Part shown: positions 21,105 to 33,146 of the stretch, one piece after another
Numbering within the stretch: the first letter of the stretch is position 1
Layout: each line of letters begins with the position of its first letter
Origin: Macrothele yani
Lineage: Eukaryota > Arthropoda > Arachnida > Araneae > Macrothelidae
Assembly (NCBI GenBank): GCA_039090855.1
Contig: CM077011.1
Span: 41,373,501-41,437,500 of the forward strand
Length of the DNA: 64,000 nucleotides
Direction: 5' to 3'
Program-made: the position numbers and the translations under genes
The notes under the pieces: generated by a model
What the model was told of the DNA's origin: nothing
What the model saw: the letters and a program-made list of their open reading frames with translations, nothing else
Database searches by the model: none

Positions 21105-21762
21105 GGGCCGCCCCGGTGGCGCAGTTGTCTAAGCGATGGCCTCTGATCATTCCTCTGAAAGGGGTCAGGGTTCGAATCCCGTTGAGGCATGGATGGTGTG
21201 TTTGTCTTACGGCACTGCTCTCTCCCTTCCCTGGAACCAGTGACCTTAATTAGGGCGGGCGACTGCTTATTACCCATTGAGTTGCTCACGGTGGTCGTTA
21301 AACCTCCAATCTAGAACAGCCGCCCCGGTGGCGCAGTGGTCTAAGCGATGGCCTCTGGTCATTCGTCCGAAAGGGGTCCGGGTTTGAATCCCGGTGAGGC
21401 ATGGATGTTGTGTTTGTCTTACGGCACTGGCTCTCTCCCTTCCCTGGAACCAGTGACCCTAAATTAGGGACGGGCGACTGCTTATAGCCCATTGAGTTGC
21501 TCACGGTGGTCGTTAAACCTCCAATCAAGAACAGCCGCCCCGGTGGCGCAGTGGTCTAAGCGATGGCCTCTGGTCATTCGTCCGAAAGGGGTCCGGGTTC
21601 GAATCCCGGTGAGGTATGGATGTTGTGTTTGTCTTACGGCACTGGCTCTCTCCCTTCCCTGGAACCAGTGACCCTAAATTAGGGACGGGCGACTGCTTAT
21701 AGCCCATTAAGTTGCTCACGGTGGTCGTTAAACCTTCAATTAAAAAAAAAAATCAAGAACAA
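21105..21762 (+). mobile_element. Three SINE family 1 copies inserted as a head-to-tail trimer
   Basis: Copies at about 21106-21311, 21319-21526 and 21534-21762, all forward. They are joined by short linkers derived from the SINE 3' end (CTAGAACAG, CAAGAACAG). The whole block is flanked by GTATTTGTATG (21094-21104) and GTATTTGCATG (21763-21773), one duplication for three units. Heads CCGCCCCGGTGGCGCAG and B boxes GGTTCGAATCCC or GGTTTGAATCCC are intact. Confidence 0.9.
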
Positions 21763-21774
21763 GTATTTGCATGT

Positions 21775-23266
21775 AAGTAAAACACGTTGTTATTTTGTCT
21801 ATTATCACCATTTTATTTCTACGCACGAATCGGGTAAACAAAATAAACAACGCATCCTTTTGCGAAATAAAAATAAGGAAAAAGAAATTCTAACATGTGC
21901 ACAAGTTAGATTAAAGTGAATATTTTTTATTGTATAGAGATTACAACCTGTAGTTCTCACCATAATGTGTAATAATGATGTATAAAAATATTTGGCCTAT
22001 GTTTTGTGTCTTTTGCGTCATCAAATTATGTATATCTCTCTTGCCCTTGTTCTAGCAGAATTTATGTAAAATAAGAAACGATGCCTGTTGTACACTAGGA
22101 GCGATAAACATGTCCCCACCCCCTTTTTTTTTTTTACGCGAAGTGCTTTTAATCTAGAAAACATGAAGAAAATGTTCTCCGTGGATTTAGCAAGCAGGGT
22201 TTCATAGTTAATTCTGCGAAACGTGAAACAGACCATGCAACAGATGTGCTCTCTTGAAAGCGTTTTATTTCATGAACGTCTGACAAGCGCCTGAAACCAT
22301 GTTACACTAAATCAATGTGCAGATCATAATTTGCAGAAAATAAAGCTTCGCTGAGGATGCATTATTACTTGCCTTTCTTGTCTTCGAGATACTCCTTTGC
22401 AGTCTATCTAGCAATTTTAGTATACCAACTTGTGATATGTGTTGACCTTATTTTATATCTTCTACGTAAACAGCATGATGATGGTTATTTTCGAGGTTCT
22501 GTCTCTTATCTGGGATTTAGCTGATGTGAACTTGGTTGTCAAAACAAGCGACGAAGTGCATATAAAAGGCCCAAAGCACACAAGCAACAATGAATTCTGC
22601 CGTTTCTTGACGTATGAAAAATCCTAGAAGAGACAGGGTGTAAAATATTTCAGCAACTTGAGGTAAACACAAGTTGACATTGACCAAAAAATCTCTACCT
22701 GTTTCTCCGTCTTCGGCAGTTAGCGTCAAAGACGGTGTTCTGCGCCAGAAAATCATTTAAAAAGACATTTATTTTTCAAATGTTGAGCACATAGTGTATC
22801 CGGACGCATATTTTAAGCAATGGAAATGTCTCTCAGGGAAAGCAACTCTAGAAATTTATTCGGAAATATCAGAATCATGAAGATATATTTTGCACATCAA
22901 GGGTTCGCTATACTTATGCATAAGCTTGAGGTTCATTTTCACCTTTGTTGAAAGCTTTAATATTTCGTGCCGTCTCTTATTTTCCAATTCATTCGTAAAA
23001 AACTAGCGGAGGAAAAATAATCTAAAATGTTATGGTGCTGGGAAACAGTGTGTTTTTCGGAATTAAAAATTATTTGAATTTACGTGAATGCTGTATTTGA
23101 AACTATAAGCGTTGGAATGACGCGAACGTCTCTGTCTTCTTCATTTCGTCATGAGTAATGCCTGGTGTATCCACCGCTGCTCAAACTCGAAGGATATTTT
23201 ATCAATTCGTACTTTACTGGAAGTATTAATGAGGATATCCAATGAAATGGTGATGGAAATTTATTA
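21775..23266. other. No gene recognised, AT-rich
   Basis: About 1.5 kb without recognisable coding sequence or repeat. Open frames of 60-80 codons exist but show no domain and low-complexity composition. Confidence 0.5.
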
Positions 23267-23268
23267 TA

Positions 23269-24645
23269 ACACTCACGGATAATAAATCTTGCGCACCTAG
23301 AAGAAGCCATGCTACAATCGCGAAACTTTGCAAATAGCTAGAGAGTGCATGCTGGTATGCAAATGATCTACGTTTGGTGCGATTGCGCATGGCCGCACCC
23401 GGCAGCCTTATAAACCGGCGTGTAGTCGATGCCCCATGAAAGCGAAAAGCACCGGCCGAGGCAAGCAAGAGTACAGAGTGACAAGACTGCCAGATAGACG
23501 CCAGAAACGTTGATTTACGTAATTTACGGACTTTGTGAGAGGCCTGATCATCGGACTGAAAACCGCATGGTGGAAGGCGCGCCGTATAACCCGCCGCGTG
23601 GATCATCCTGACCATACCGTCCGACTGTGTTGGAAGCAGTGGACACGTGACGGCACTGCCACGCGGCAGAGCGGCTCCGTACGGACCAGGAGGACTACCG
23701 GAAGAGAGGATAGACGGATCGTGCCCCAGGCACGAACGGATCCCACTGGGACCCGGTCCACTATAAGAAAGATGTAGCGGCTCCTGTGTGCTAACTAACC
23801 ATTTCCCGACGCCTCGCGGAAGCGAATCTGCGATCCCAGCGCCCCTTACGTGTGCTGCCATAACCACCGGAACATCTCCGGCTCCGTGAGCAATGGTGTC
23901 AGGCCAGAGTGACGTGGAACGCCACAGACTGACCACGTGTGGTATTTAGCGATGAGTGCCGCTTCGTTTTGGGGACCAGATGATCATCGTGTCCGGGTGT
24001 GGAGGTCCCCAGGTCAACAGCACAATCCCAACACGCTATCGAACGCCACGCCTTCCCCACTGCAGGCATTATGGTCTCGGGAGCCATTGCCTACTCTAGT
24101 GGTGGTACTTGGATCATTGACGGGCCAGCGGTATGTGAATGAGATCCCACGGCCACTTGTGCTCCCATTCCTGGCCGGGATTCCAGGTGCGCTGTACCAG
24201 CAGGGTAATGCCCGAACGCACACCGCTCGATTTGCCCAGTTCTGCCTACATCAGGTCTCCAGACACTTCCATAGCCTGCCCGCTCCCCAGACATGTCCCC
24301 TATCGAGCATGTGTGGGACCACACATGAAACGTCAGCTGCCGCCGTGCCGCAGTATCCGGAATTTGAAGCACATTGTCCAACACGTGTGGGTCAGTCTGC
24401 CACAGGATAACATCTGGCGTCTGTTCGCATCTATGCTGGACCGTATTGCAGCATGTATCGCCGCACGATTCGGTGCGACGCGCTATTGAAGATGACCGGA
24501 CTGCGTGCCACAGATCCCTCTGTAATTGTCCTGCAGCTCTGTTTTTACCATCATGTGTATCATTCATCTGTACCATTACGTCCATAAAATTTCAGTTCAA
24601 ACCGATGCTTCCTTCTTGGTGCGCTAATTTCATTGTCCGTGATTT
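23269..24645 (+). mobile_element. Tc1-like element D, transposase decayed
   Basis: Ends CACTCACGGATAATAAATCT (left) and TTTCATTGTCCGTGATTTTA (right) match those of element H; the right end is eroded. Coding traces: ADRLVRLC-like helix-turn-helix region near 23600 (DHTVRLCWKQWTRDGTATR), LVVVLGSLTGQRYVNEI near 24100, LPFLAGIPGALYQQGNARTHTA near 24190, and MLDRIAACIAARFGATRY at the C terminus (stop at 24487). The second catalytic Asp of the usual QDNA motif is Gly (QGNA). Frameshifts throughout. Confidence 0.83.
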
Positions 24646-24829
24646 TATATTACTTATGTAACTCAAACAGTAAAAAAAATTATCTTGCAATTCGCTTATG
24701 CGTATTAATGCCTTAATCTCGTAATTCGCGTGAAAGAGCGATCCATGAAAAGTCTTTTGCTTAAGACGTGTTTTTTTAATATGAAGTGTAGTGTGGTCAC
24801 TCCTGATAGTCATACAGTTCAAGCAACGA

Positions 24830-25502
24830 ATGAATCTTCATACTGTTTTTGAGGGTTTTGGTGAAGTCTTGCTTAAGAGATCAATGTCCCTTCTTAACGA
24901 GAGCTGCTCTAAATTTTTTGAAGTGTTCTGGCAAAAGGCTTACTATCTCCAATGCGCCTCCCTAGAGCATCCCATGCATGCTCAATAGGATTGAGGTCAG
25001 AGGATGTGAGTGGCCACTCCATTCATCGAATATCTTCCTATGTGACCAAATGAGCTCGATGTGGTTGGGCATTGTTGTACGTAAGAATAAAATCTGGACG
25101 GACGGCTCCTCTGAATGTCCTGATATATGGATTTGGGCTTTCGCCTTGTGCCAGTCTGTATTGATTCCTCCCCAGTTCATCGCACCACCTCCTCCAGAGC
25201 AGTCTCTTCCTCTGATGTTAGACGGGCTATTTGCACCTCCCTGGTTCTCCACAGGTGAAAATACGTCGTGAATCAGTAATTAAGCTAGATCGATGTTCAT
25301 CTGTGAGAAAAACATTAGCGACTCCACGATAAACGTACTCGCCGGCTGGTGAAAGTTAGAGGAACACATACAGCTGGTCTCCTTGCATAAAGCCGTTGTT
25401 CACGAAGTCTTCTACAAACAGAATGCCTTGAAACCCTCGTATTTCTAGCGGCTGCAAGCTCCAAAGAGAAATGTCTAGAGGACATCTCTCTGTTTTTTGT
25501 TT
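24830..25502 (-). pseudogene. Tc1-like transposase remnant E
   Basis: Minus-strand traces: RNTRVSRHSVCRRLREQRLYARRPAVCVPLT (25360-25450), a second piece with ALCQSVLIPPQF on the other reading, and complementary GGGAMNWGGINTDWHKAKAQIHI and LIWSHRKIFDEWSGHSHPLTSILLSMHG ending near 24960. The latter is a decayed version of the SPDLNPIEH region. No terminal repeats found. The N-terminal side is cut by the hAT insertion at 25511. Confidence 0.6.
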
Positions 25503-25510
25503 GTTTAGGG

Positions 25511-26783
25511 CAGTGTTTCTCAAAGTGTGGTCCGCAGGAAATCTCAGTAGAAAAATTAATGAAGAATGTGAGAATCCCTCCTCTTAAATTTTGAATGCAT
25601 GCTCGACACGAATATCCACAGCTATCAGATGCAACCATTATACATCTTCCGCTCCAGACGACTTCTTACAACTGTGAGTTTGTATTTTCGAATTTAGTTG
25701 AAATTAAGAGCAAGAAAAGGAATAGATTAGAATGTGGAAGCTGCTCTACTTCTTAAACTATCGGTCCTTTAACCGGATATGGAGAGCTTGGTAAAAAAAA
25801 CGCAAGCAGCATCATCTCGCTCACTGATTCTATGACTATTATTGTAGTCATTATTTTTGTTATTAATTACTGAATCTTTATACGTGGACTTTCAGAAAAA
25901 TATTAAAATCAAAAGCGAAAATAAAAGTATTGTTGTCCATATAACATTTTGCATATGATATAACTTGAATTGGGTGGAGAAATTTTTTGCCTGTACCTAG
26001 AATTTAAGTTGGGGAGAGTTGCGATTTTCGGAGAAGGTTTAAGGAATTTCTGATAAATATTACCTGTTATAAATTCTTTTTGACGTTTCGAGGAGGGTTT
26101 GAACCCGCTCCCCTGACTACGCCCACGCTGTGACTACACTGCCAATTATTTAATTAAGCGAATGATCTCTTTTTCGTTATACAACTGACAAAATAAAATT
26201 GTAATCCACCAAACTTTTCTTTCTTTTTTTATCAAATATAGGTACTCTAAAAATTATTTTGTTTCAGATAAGCTTGGCAACCGACGGTGTTTTAAACACG
26301 TGATCGGAATTGTTGACGATTTTCTGCTTAAGGCCAGTGACAGCTGCTTACCGACTATATTTGTGGAAGGCATTATTTTCAAGTAAAAAACAGCTGAAAA
26401 TTTGCCGAAAAAATGTTTAAAATAGAAAAAATGCCAAAAGAAGCTAAATTAACCGAAAATTACATTTAAATGGGGGTAAATTGAGCCGGAGCTCATATCA
26501 ATAAGCCCGCCTATAAATCACATAAATCGGGGGATACTTTAGTTGTGTCTTTCCTTGGAGCCTGGGCAGGGAGAGGGAAGAATTCATCCCTCACCGGCCA
26601 ATGAGGGTGGCCGGTAGGTCTTAATAATATTAACCAGGGTTGACAACCTTAGTTTCAGACAATATATTTTTCAATTTTCTCCCAGGGAAGTTCTTAGACA
26701 CCCCCTCCCCCCGTTTTGTGGTCCGCGGTAAGCAAAGAAATGCTTAAAGTGGTCCATGAGCGACCAAAGCTTGAGAAACACTG
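25511..26783. mobile_element. Non-autonomous hAT element
   Basis: Starts CAGTGTTTCTCAAAGTGTGG and ends in the complement of CAGTGTTTCTCAAGCTTTGG, the terminal type of Charlie-like hAT transposons. Flanked by a perfect 8-bp duplication GTTTAGGG (25503-25510, 26784-26791), the hAT target-site length. The 1.27-kb interior is AT-rich and has no transposase frame, so it is an internally deleted or unrelated-filler copy. Its right end is amplified in the array that follows. Confidence 0.85.
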
Positions 26784-27497
26784 GTTTAGGGGTTTGTTTT
26801 GCTTTTTTTTAAGAAACACTGGTTTAGGGTGGGGTTTTTTTGTCTGTTTTTTTCTTCTTGAGAAACACTGGTTTAGTGGTTGTTGTTGGGGTTTTTTTTG
26901 AGAAACACTGGTGTAGGGTTGTTGTTTTTTTTTTAGAAACACTGGTTTAGGGTTGGGGTTTTTTAGAAACACTGGTTAAGGGTTTTTTTTAGAAACACTG
27001 GTTTAGGGGGTTGTTGTTGTTGTTTTGAGAAGCACTGGTTTAGTGGTTGTTGTTGGGGTTTTTTTTTGAGAAACACTGGTGTAGGGTTGTTGTTTTTTTT
27101 CAGAAACACTGGTTTAGGGTTGGGGTTTTTTAGAAACACTGGTTAAGGGGTTTTTTTAGAAACACTAGTTTAGGGTTGTTTTTTTTTTAGAAACACTGGT
27201 TTAGGGGGAGTTGTTGTTGTTGTTTTGAGAAGCACTAGTTTAGGGGTTTTTTTTAAGAAACACTGGTTTAGGGTTGTTTTTTTAAACACTGATTTAGGGG
27301 GGGGGGTTGAGAAACACTGGTTTAGGGGTTGTTTTGTTGAGAAACACTGGTTTAGGGGTTGTTTTGTTGAGAAACACTGGTTTAGGGATTGTTGGGTTTT
27401 TTGAGAAACACTGGTTTAGGGGTTTCTTTTGAGAAACACTGGTTTAGGGTTGTTGTTGTTTTTTTGTTTTGTTTTTGAGAAACACTGGTTTAGAGTT
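26773..27497. repeat. Minisatellite made of hAT end plus target duplication, 22 units
   Basis: Each unit is GAGAAACACTG (the hAT terminus) followed by GTTTAGGG (the 8-bp target duplication) and a variable G/T-rich spacer, 25-47 bp in all. I count 22 units. A block of about five consecutive units with distinctive spacers appears twice in the same order, showing later segmental duplication. Lysine-rich frames on the minus strand are low-complexity artefacts. Confidence 0.9.
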
Positions 27498-27507
27498 TGT
27501 TTGTTTT

Positions 27508-27717
27508 TTAATTGGAAGTTTAACGACCACCGTGAGCAACTCAATGGGCTATAAGTAGTCGCTCATCCATAATTGAAGGACACTGGTTCCAGGGAAAGGA
27601 TGGAGCCAGGATGTAAGACAAACACAGCATCCATGCCTCACCGGGATTCGAACCCGGATCCCATTCGGACAAATGATCATATCTCAGATCTTAGACCACT
27701 GCGTCACCGGGAGGGGC
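27508..27717 (-). mobile_element. SINE family 1 copy
   Basis: Reverse-strand copy: complement of the 3' end at 27508, complement of B box GGTTCGAATCCC near 27648, head near 27717. Inserted at the end of the hAT minisatellite. Confidence 0.9.
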
Positions 27718-28020
27718 TGTTTCTCTGTTCCGTCTGGCACTCAGACAATTGTAGCGATCGACTGCAACAGTTGGGGCTCTTGGACAGCCTTGTTGGGGTC
27801 GACAACGAACATCTCTTGTCTAATAAAACTGTCCCCAGAGTTTTGGCAGGAAATTTTGTGAAACAGTCAATACTCTGGAGACTTCCGCCTCTTTCCATCC
27901 TAGCAATCCTTCTTCACTGCTAAAAATCATCCCTAGGATGTCTTCGTGATGTCAGTGAAGCTAGAGTTTCCTAAAATAGCTACAAGATGCAAGTAGACCG
28001 CGTCATTCTAATGCAATCCT
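27718..28020. other. No gene recognised
   Basis: About 300 bp. Open frames here show no recognisable domain. Confidence 0.45.
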
Positions 28021-28021
28021 A

Positions 28022-28703
28022 AACAGTCGTATCAGAATAATATGATCGCTTACCTAATAATGGGCATAACCACCCTTATTCCAGATCACAGTGGTTATAC
28101 GGCGTGCCATGGACTCAATGAGTCCTTGGAATGTTATCAGAGGCACACGTGCCATACGATTGCAGCAGAGCACGGAGGTCCTAAAGATGACGTGGTTGGG
28201 GTCGGCACGTCAAACCTGTCAAGTAATATAGTCCCACAAGTGCTCTATGGGAATGAGGTCGGGTGATTTCGCCGCCCAAGGCAGAACGCAGACATCACTA
28301 TCGTGTTCCTGGAACCAATCACGCACCCCTTATCGACGTGGCACGGCGCATTGCCCTGTTGGTCGATATCATCACCACCAGAGTAAACGTCCAACATGAA
28401 TAGATGCATGTGGTCCGCGAGGATGGACAGCTATCCATTGGCGTTAAGGGACCCATCCAGTGGTACCAGCGGTCCCAGGTCATACCACGAAAACATCCCT
28501 CAGACATGCACACTGCCACCGACAGTATGTACCTGACCGACAAGCGTGTCCGTATGTTGGATCTCGTGCGTGTGACGCCGTATCCGCCACCTCCCGTCTC
28601 TTCCGTGGAGTAGTAACTTCGATTCGTCGAAGAAGGCAACCTTTTTCCACTCTTTCACTGTCCAATCAGAGTATTCCAATGCAAACAGCAGGCGTCGTTG
28701 CAG
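28022..28703 (-). pseudogene. Tc1-like transposase remnant F, continuous with the 88-bp satellite
   Basis: Left end CAGTCGTATCAGAATAATATG matches Tc1-B's terminus. Minus-strand reading from the satellite inward: MGLRSRRYVKAPMLTQVHLQRRLLFALEYSDWTVKEWKKVAFFDESKLLLHG (first catalytic Asp in FDES), GCFRGMTWDRWYHWMG near 28470, and near 28355 a QQGNAPCH-like motif where the second Asp has become Gly. The N-terminal third and right terminus are not found; the array occupies that position. Confidence 0.8.
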
Positions 28704-31262
28704 ATGTACCTGGGTTAACATGGGCGCCTTGACGCAGCTTCGACTCCGGAGACCCATGCGTAACAGGGTTCACTCTACTGTTATCTGGGACACGTACCTG
28801 GGTTAACATGGGCGCCTTGACGTCGCGTCCACTCCGGAGACCATGCGTAACAGGGTTCACTCTACTCTTATCGGGTACATGTACCTGGGTTATCATGGGC
28901 GCCTTGACGTAGCGTCGACTCCGGAGACCCATGCCTAACAGGGTTCACTCTACTGTTATTGGGGACACGTACCTGGGTTAACATGGACGGCTTGACGTAG
29001 ATTCGACTCCGACGACCCATGCCTAACAGGGTTCACTCTACTGTTATTGGGGACACGTACCTGGGTTAACATGGGCGGCTTGACGTAGCGTCCACTCCGG
29101 AGACCCATGCGTAACAGGGTTCACTTTACTGTTATCAGGGACACGTACCTGGGTTAACATAGGCGCCTTGACGTAGCGTCGACTCCGGAGACCCATGCGT
29201 AACAGGGCTCACTCTACTGTTATCGGGGACACGTACCTGGGTTAACATGGGCGCCTTGACGTAGCGTCGACTCCGACGACCCATGCGTAACAGGGTTCAC
29301 TTTACTGTTATCGGGGACACGTACCTGGGTTAACATAGGCGCCTTGACGTAGCGTCCACTCCGGAGACCCATGCGTAACAGGGTTCACTTTACTGTTATC
29401 AGGGACACGTACCTGGGTTAACATAGGCGCCTTGACGTAGCGTCGACTCCGACGACCCATGCCTAACAGGGTTCACTCTACTGTTATTGGGGACACGTAC
29501 CTGGGTTAACATGGGCGGCTTGACGTAGCGTCCACTCCGGAGACCCATGCGTAACAGGGTTCACTTTACTGTTATCAGGGACACGTACCTGGGTTAACAT
29601 AGGCGCCTTGACGTAGCGTCGACTCCGGAGACCCATGCGTAACAGGGCTCACTCTACTGTTATCGGGGACACGTACCTGGGTTAACATGGGCGCCTTGAC
29701 GTAGCGTCGATTCCGGAGACCCATGCGTAACAGGGTTCACTTTACTGTTATCTGGGACACGTACCTGGGTTAACATAGGCGCCTTGACGTAGCGTCGACT
29801 CCGGAGACCCATGCGTAACAGGTTTCACTGTACTGTTATCGGGACCACGTACCTGGGTTAACATGGGCGCCTTGACGTAGCGTCCACTCCGGAGAACCAT
29901 GCGTAACAGGGTTCACTGTACTGTTATCGGAGACACGTACCTGGGTTAACATGGGCGCCTGGACGTAGCGTCGATTCCGGAGACCCATGCGTAACAGGAT
30001 TCACTTTACTGTTATCGGGGACACGTACCTAGGTTAACATAGGCGCCTTGACGTAGCGTCGACTGCGGAGACCCATGCGTAACAGGGTTCACTCTACTGT
30101 TATCGGGGACACATACCTGGGTTAACATGGGCGCCTTGACGTAGCGTCGACTCCGGAGACCCATGCGTAACAGGGTTCACTCTACTGTTATCGGGGACAC
30201 GTACCTGGGTTAACATGAGCGCCTTGACGTATCGTCGACTCCGGAGACCCATGCGTAACAGGGTTAACTCTACTGTTATCAGATACAGGTATCCGGGTTA
30301 ACATGGGCGCCTTGACGCAGCGTCGACTCCGGAGACCCATGCGTTACAGAGTTCACTCTACTGTTATCGGAGACACGTACCTGGGTTAACATGGGCGCCT
30401 TGACGTAGCGTCGACTCCGGAGACTGATGCGTAACAGGGTTCACTCTACTGTTATCGGTACACTTACCTGGGTTAACATGGGCGCCTTGACGTAGCATCG
30501 ACTCCGGAGACCCATGCGTAACAGGGTTCACTCTACTGTTATCGTGGAAACGTACCTGGGTTAACATGGGCGCCTTGACGCCGCGTCGACTCCGGAGACC
30601 CATGCTTTACAGGGTACACTCTAGTGTTATCGGGGACCCGTACCTGGGTTAACATGGGCGCCTTGACGTAGCGTCGACTCCGGAGACTCATGCGTAACAG
30701 GGTTCGCTCTACTGCTATCGGGGACCCGTACCTGGTTTAACATGGGCGCCTTGACGTATCGTCGACTCCGGAGACCCATGCTTTACAGGGTTCACTCTAC
30801 TGTTATCGGGGACCCGTACCTGGGTTAACATGGGCGCCTTGACGTAGCGTCGACTACGGAAACCTATGCTTTACAGGGTTCACTCTACTGTTATCGGGGA
30901 CCCGCACCTGGGTTAGCATGGGCGCCTTGACGTAGCGTCGACTCCGGGGACCCATGCCTAACAGGGTTCACTCTAGTGTTATTGGGGACACGTACCCGGG
31001 TTAACATGGATGCCTCGACGCTGCGTCGACTCCGGAGACCCATGCGTTACAGAGTTCACTCTACTGTTATCGGGGACACGTACCTGGGTTAACATGTGCG
31101 CCTTGACGTAGCGTCGACTCCGGAGACCCATGCCTAACAGGGTTCACTTCACTGTTATCGGGGACACGTACCTGGGTTAACATGGGCGCCTTGACGTAGC
31201 GTCGACTCCGGAGACCCATGCGTAACCGGGTTCACTCTACTGTTGTCGGAAACACGTATCTG
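28704..31262. repeat. 88-bp satellite derived from Tc1 transposase linker, about 29 units
   Basis: Tandem units of 88 bp containing GGGTTAACATGGGCGCCTTG and ACTCCGGAGACCCATGCGTA. On the minus strand a unit encodes MGLRSRR-VKAPMLTQV, the region between the DNA-binding and catalytic domains of the Tc1 copy at 28022-28703. The same segment occurs once in Tc1-B at about 13336-13425. 88 is not a multiple of three, so the array cannot be translated as one protein. Shared variants (for example ACTCCGACGACCC) recur at intervals of several units, indicating higher-order duplication. Confidence 0.92.
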
Positions 31263-31372
31263 GTTTTCGAGCCGCACTTTTAGAAGAAGGGATATTGAGA
31301 AAAACAGATTAAATATCTGCGCCCTCTAGTGAGAAAATCTTTCATTACTATGGACAGAAAAGGCACGCAAAA
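31263..31372. repeat. Partial family A unit
   Basis: Contains CACTTTTAGAAGAAGGGATATTGAG and GCGCCCTCTAGTG, the hallmarks of family A. Confidence 0.6.
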
Positions 31373-31374
31373 TA

Positions 31375-32781
31375 CATTGCTGGCCACCCAAAATGCAACA
31401 CCAAGAAGAAAGCATCCGATTGGCCTGAAATTCGCAGCATGCGTCGCCCGCGAAAGGACATGCAAACGATTAGCATTGCAGGACATATGCAAATCATGTG
31501 CGCCCGGCACGCCACCGAGAAGCATTATAAGAAGGGTGCACAGAAGGCAGGGTGTAAGTAGTGGAAGTGTGTGATGCTGCCGAAACTGTGGGGGGAAGCT
31601 TCCTGATGCATCGTCGCAGAAAACGGCAGTCATTCCAGAACGTTTCGGAGTTCGACAGAGGACGAATAGTGGCTTATCGCGACAGCGGTTTATCGTACCG
31701 AGACATCGGCGCCCGTGTGGGACGACATCCAGCCGCAGTGAGGCGAGTATGGATTCGGTGGGTGCAGGAGGGACGGACGGACCGACGTGAGCGATGGCCG
31801 CAGCCGCGGCACACCACCCAACGAGAGGACCGGCATGTTGTGCGACGGGCACTGACGGCTCGCACCGCCACATCCCGAATGTTAGCGCAGGAATTAGGGT
31901 GTGTTACGAAGCAACCTTTTTCAGCACATACCGTTCGATGTCGTCTGCAGGAGTGGGGACTTGTCGCATAGCGCCCATTGCTCCGATTACAATTGACGTT
32001 TCACCACCGGCAAGAGCGGCGGTAGTTTGCCGTTGAACGCCGCACCTGGACTACGGAATGGCACGACATTTTCTTCTCCAACGAATCCCGCTTCTGCCTT
32101 TAGCACCACGATGGTCGGATCCGCGTGTGGCGGCACTGCGGCGAGAGACTGTATAACGCCTGCATTATGCATCGCCATACCGGTCCGTCGCCTGGCGTAA
32201 CGGTTTGGGGCGCAATTGGATATGACACCGCACCCCTCTGGTATGCATCGCCGGTACACTCAACAGCCACCGCTACTTCTCCGACGTTTTGGAGCCTGTT
32301 GTTCTCCCTTACCTGCAGGACCTGCCAGCGGCCACGTTTCAACAGGACAATGCGCGCCCGTACGTAGCAGGCATCATGCAACAATTCTTCACGGCCCACC
32401 AGGTGTCACCGCTGCCGTGGCCCGTCTGTTCTCCAGATATGTCGCCCATCGAACATGTCGGATCGTTGATCGGCAACCAAGTGGCCCGGCAAGCAACACC
32501 CGCGGCTACGCCTGGTGAACTGTGACAACGTGTGGAAGCAGCCTGGACTGACATACCCCAAGCCCGCATCCAAAGCCTCTTTCATTCGATTCCGCGGCGT
32601 GTAGCGGCCGTTATTTCCAGCCATGGGGGCCACACGAACTATTGATGTCTGCGTGTTCCGCAAGTCGCACGGGCCTGTAAGCTCAATCGCTTCATCTTTG
32701 TATCTGTTGTTATATGTCCAGTAAATCTGGCTTTGCTATCTCGTGCCCTTCTTGGTCTTGCATTTTGGGTGGGTAGCAGTG
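31375..32781 (+). mobile_element. Tc1-like element G (DD34E)
   Basis: A 1407-bp element flanked by TA (31373-31374, 32782-32783) with terminal repeats sharing CACCCAAAATGCAA and ACCAAGAAG at both ends. Transposase: start near 31606 (MHRRRKRQSFQNVSEFDRGRIVAYRDSGLSYRDIGARVGRHPAAVRRVW), open to a stop at 31971. Beyond are a SNESRFCL piece near 32085, GVTVWGAIGYDTAPL near 32200, and after a frameshift LPYLQDLPAATFQQDNARPYVAGIMQQF and SPDMSPIEHV. The Glu lies 34 residues after the second Asp. It ends PRRVAAVISSHGGHTNY. Catalytic residues are present, with a stop and frameshift in between. Confidence 0.88.
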
Positions 32782-32783
32782 TA

Positions 32784-33144
32784 CTTTCGTACTTAGTATC
32801 TGACCGAAAAAGGATTTCTTTAATCGGGTGTTTAGACACGGAGGTATTGCTATAAACGGAAATTTGAACTTCAGCATTCTAGTGACAAATATATGCGTGA
32901 AAAAATTAGAAATTGTACGCTAAACTGACCCACCAAAAACGTTCTCCGACAAAGAAAGATTTTTTCAAATCGGGCTATTAGAAGCAGAGATATTGAGAAA
33001 ACTATGATAGACACCTACGCTCCCTACGGGAAAACCATGTACTATTTTAAGCAGAAGGTATTCCCAAAGGTTTCCGTGCTGATTGATATCTCATAACAAA
33101 AGAATTTTTAAATCGAGTTTCCACAAGCGGAGATATTCTGCAAA
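32784..33144. repeat. Family A satellite units
   Basis: About two units with the signature TTTTTCAAATCGGGCTATTAG, AGCAGAGATATTGAG and a CTCCCTACGGGAAAACC variant. Continues the partial unit before Tc1-G, so Tc1-G inserted into or beside a family A block. Confidence 0.65.
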
Positions 33145-33146
33145 TA

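Noticed and set aside
22439..22756. Small hydrophobic open frames
   Set aside because: Short, overlapping on both strands, AT-rich, no domain.
23226..23936. 236-codon minus-strand open frame
   Set aside because: It is the antisense of Tc1-D; the forward strand has the transposase motifs. The same reasoning removes 31280-31873 (antisense of Tc1-G).
26694..26972. Lys/Pro/Phe-rich minus-strand open frame
   Set aside because: Entirely an artefact of the G/T-rich hAT minisatellite.
28666..30603. Repetitive protein frames (VNPVTHGSPES... type)
   Set aside because: They are pieces of the 88-bp satellite; the frame rotates every unit, so no continuous protein is encoded.
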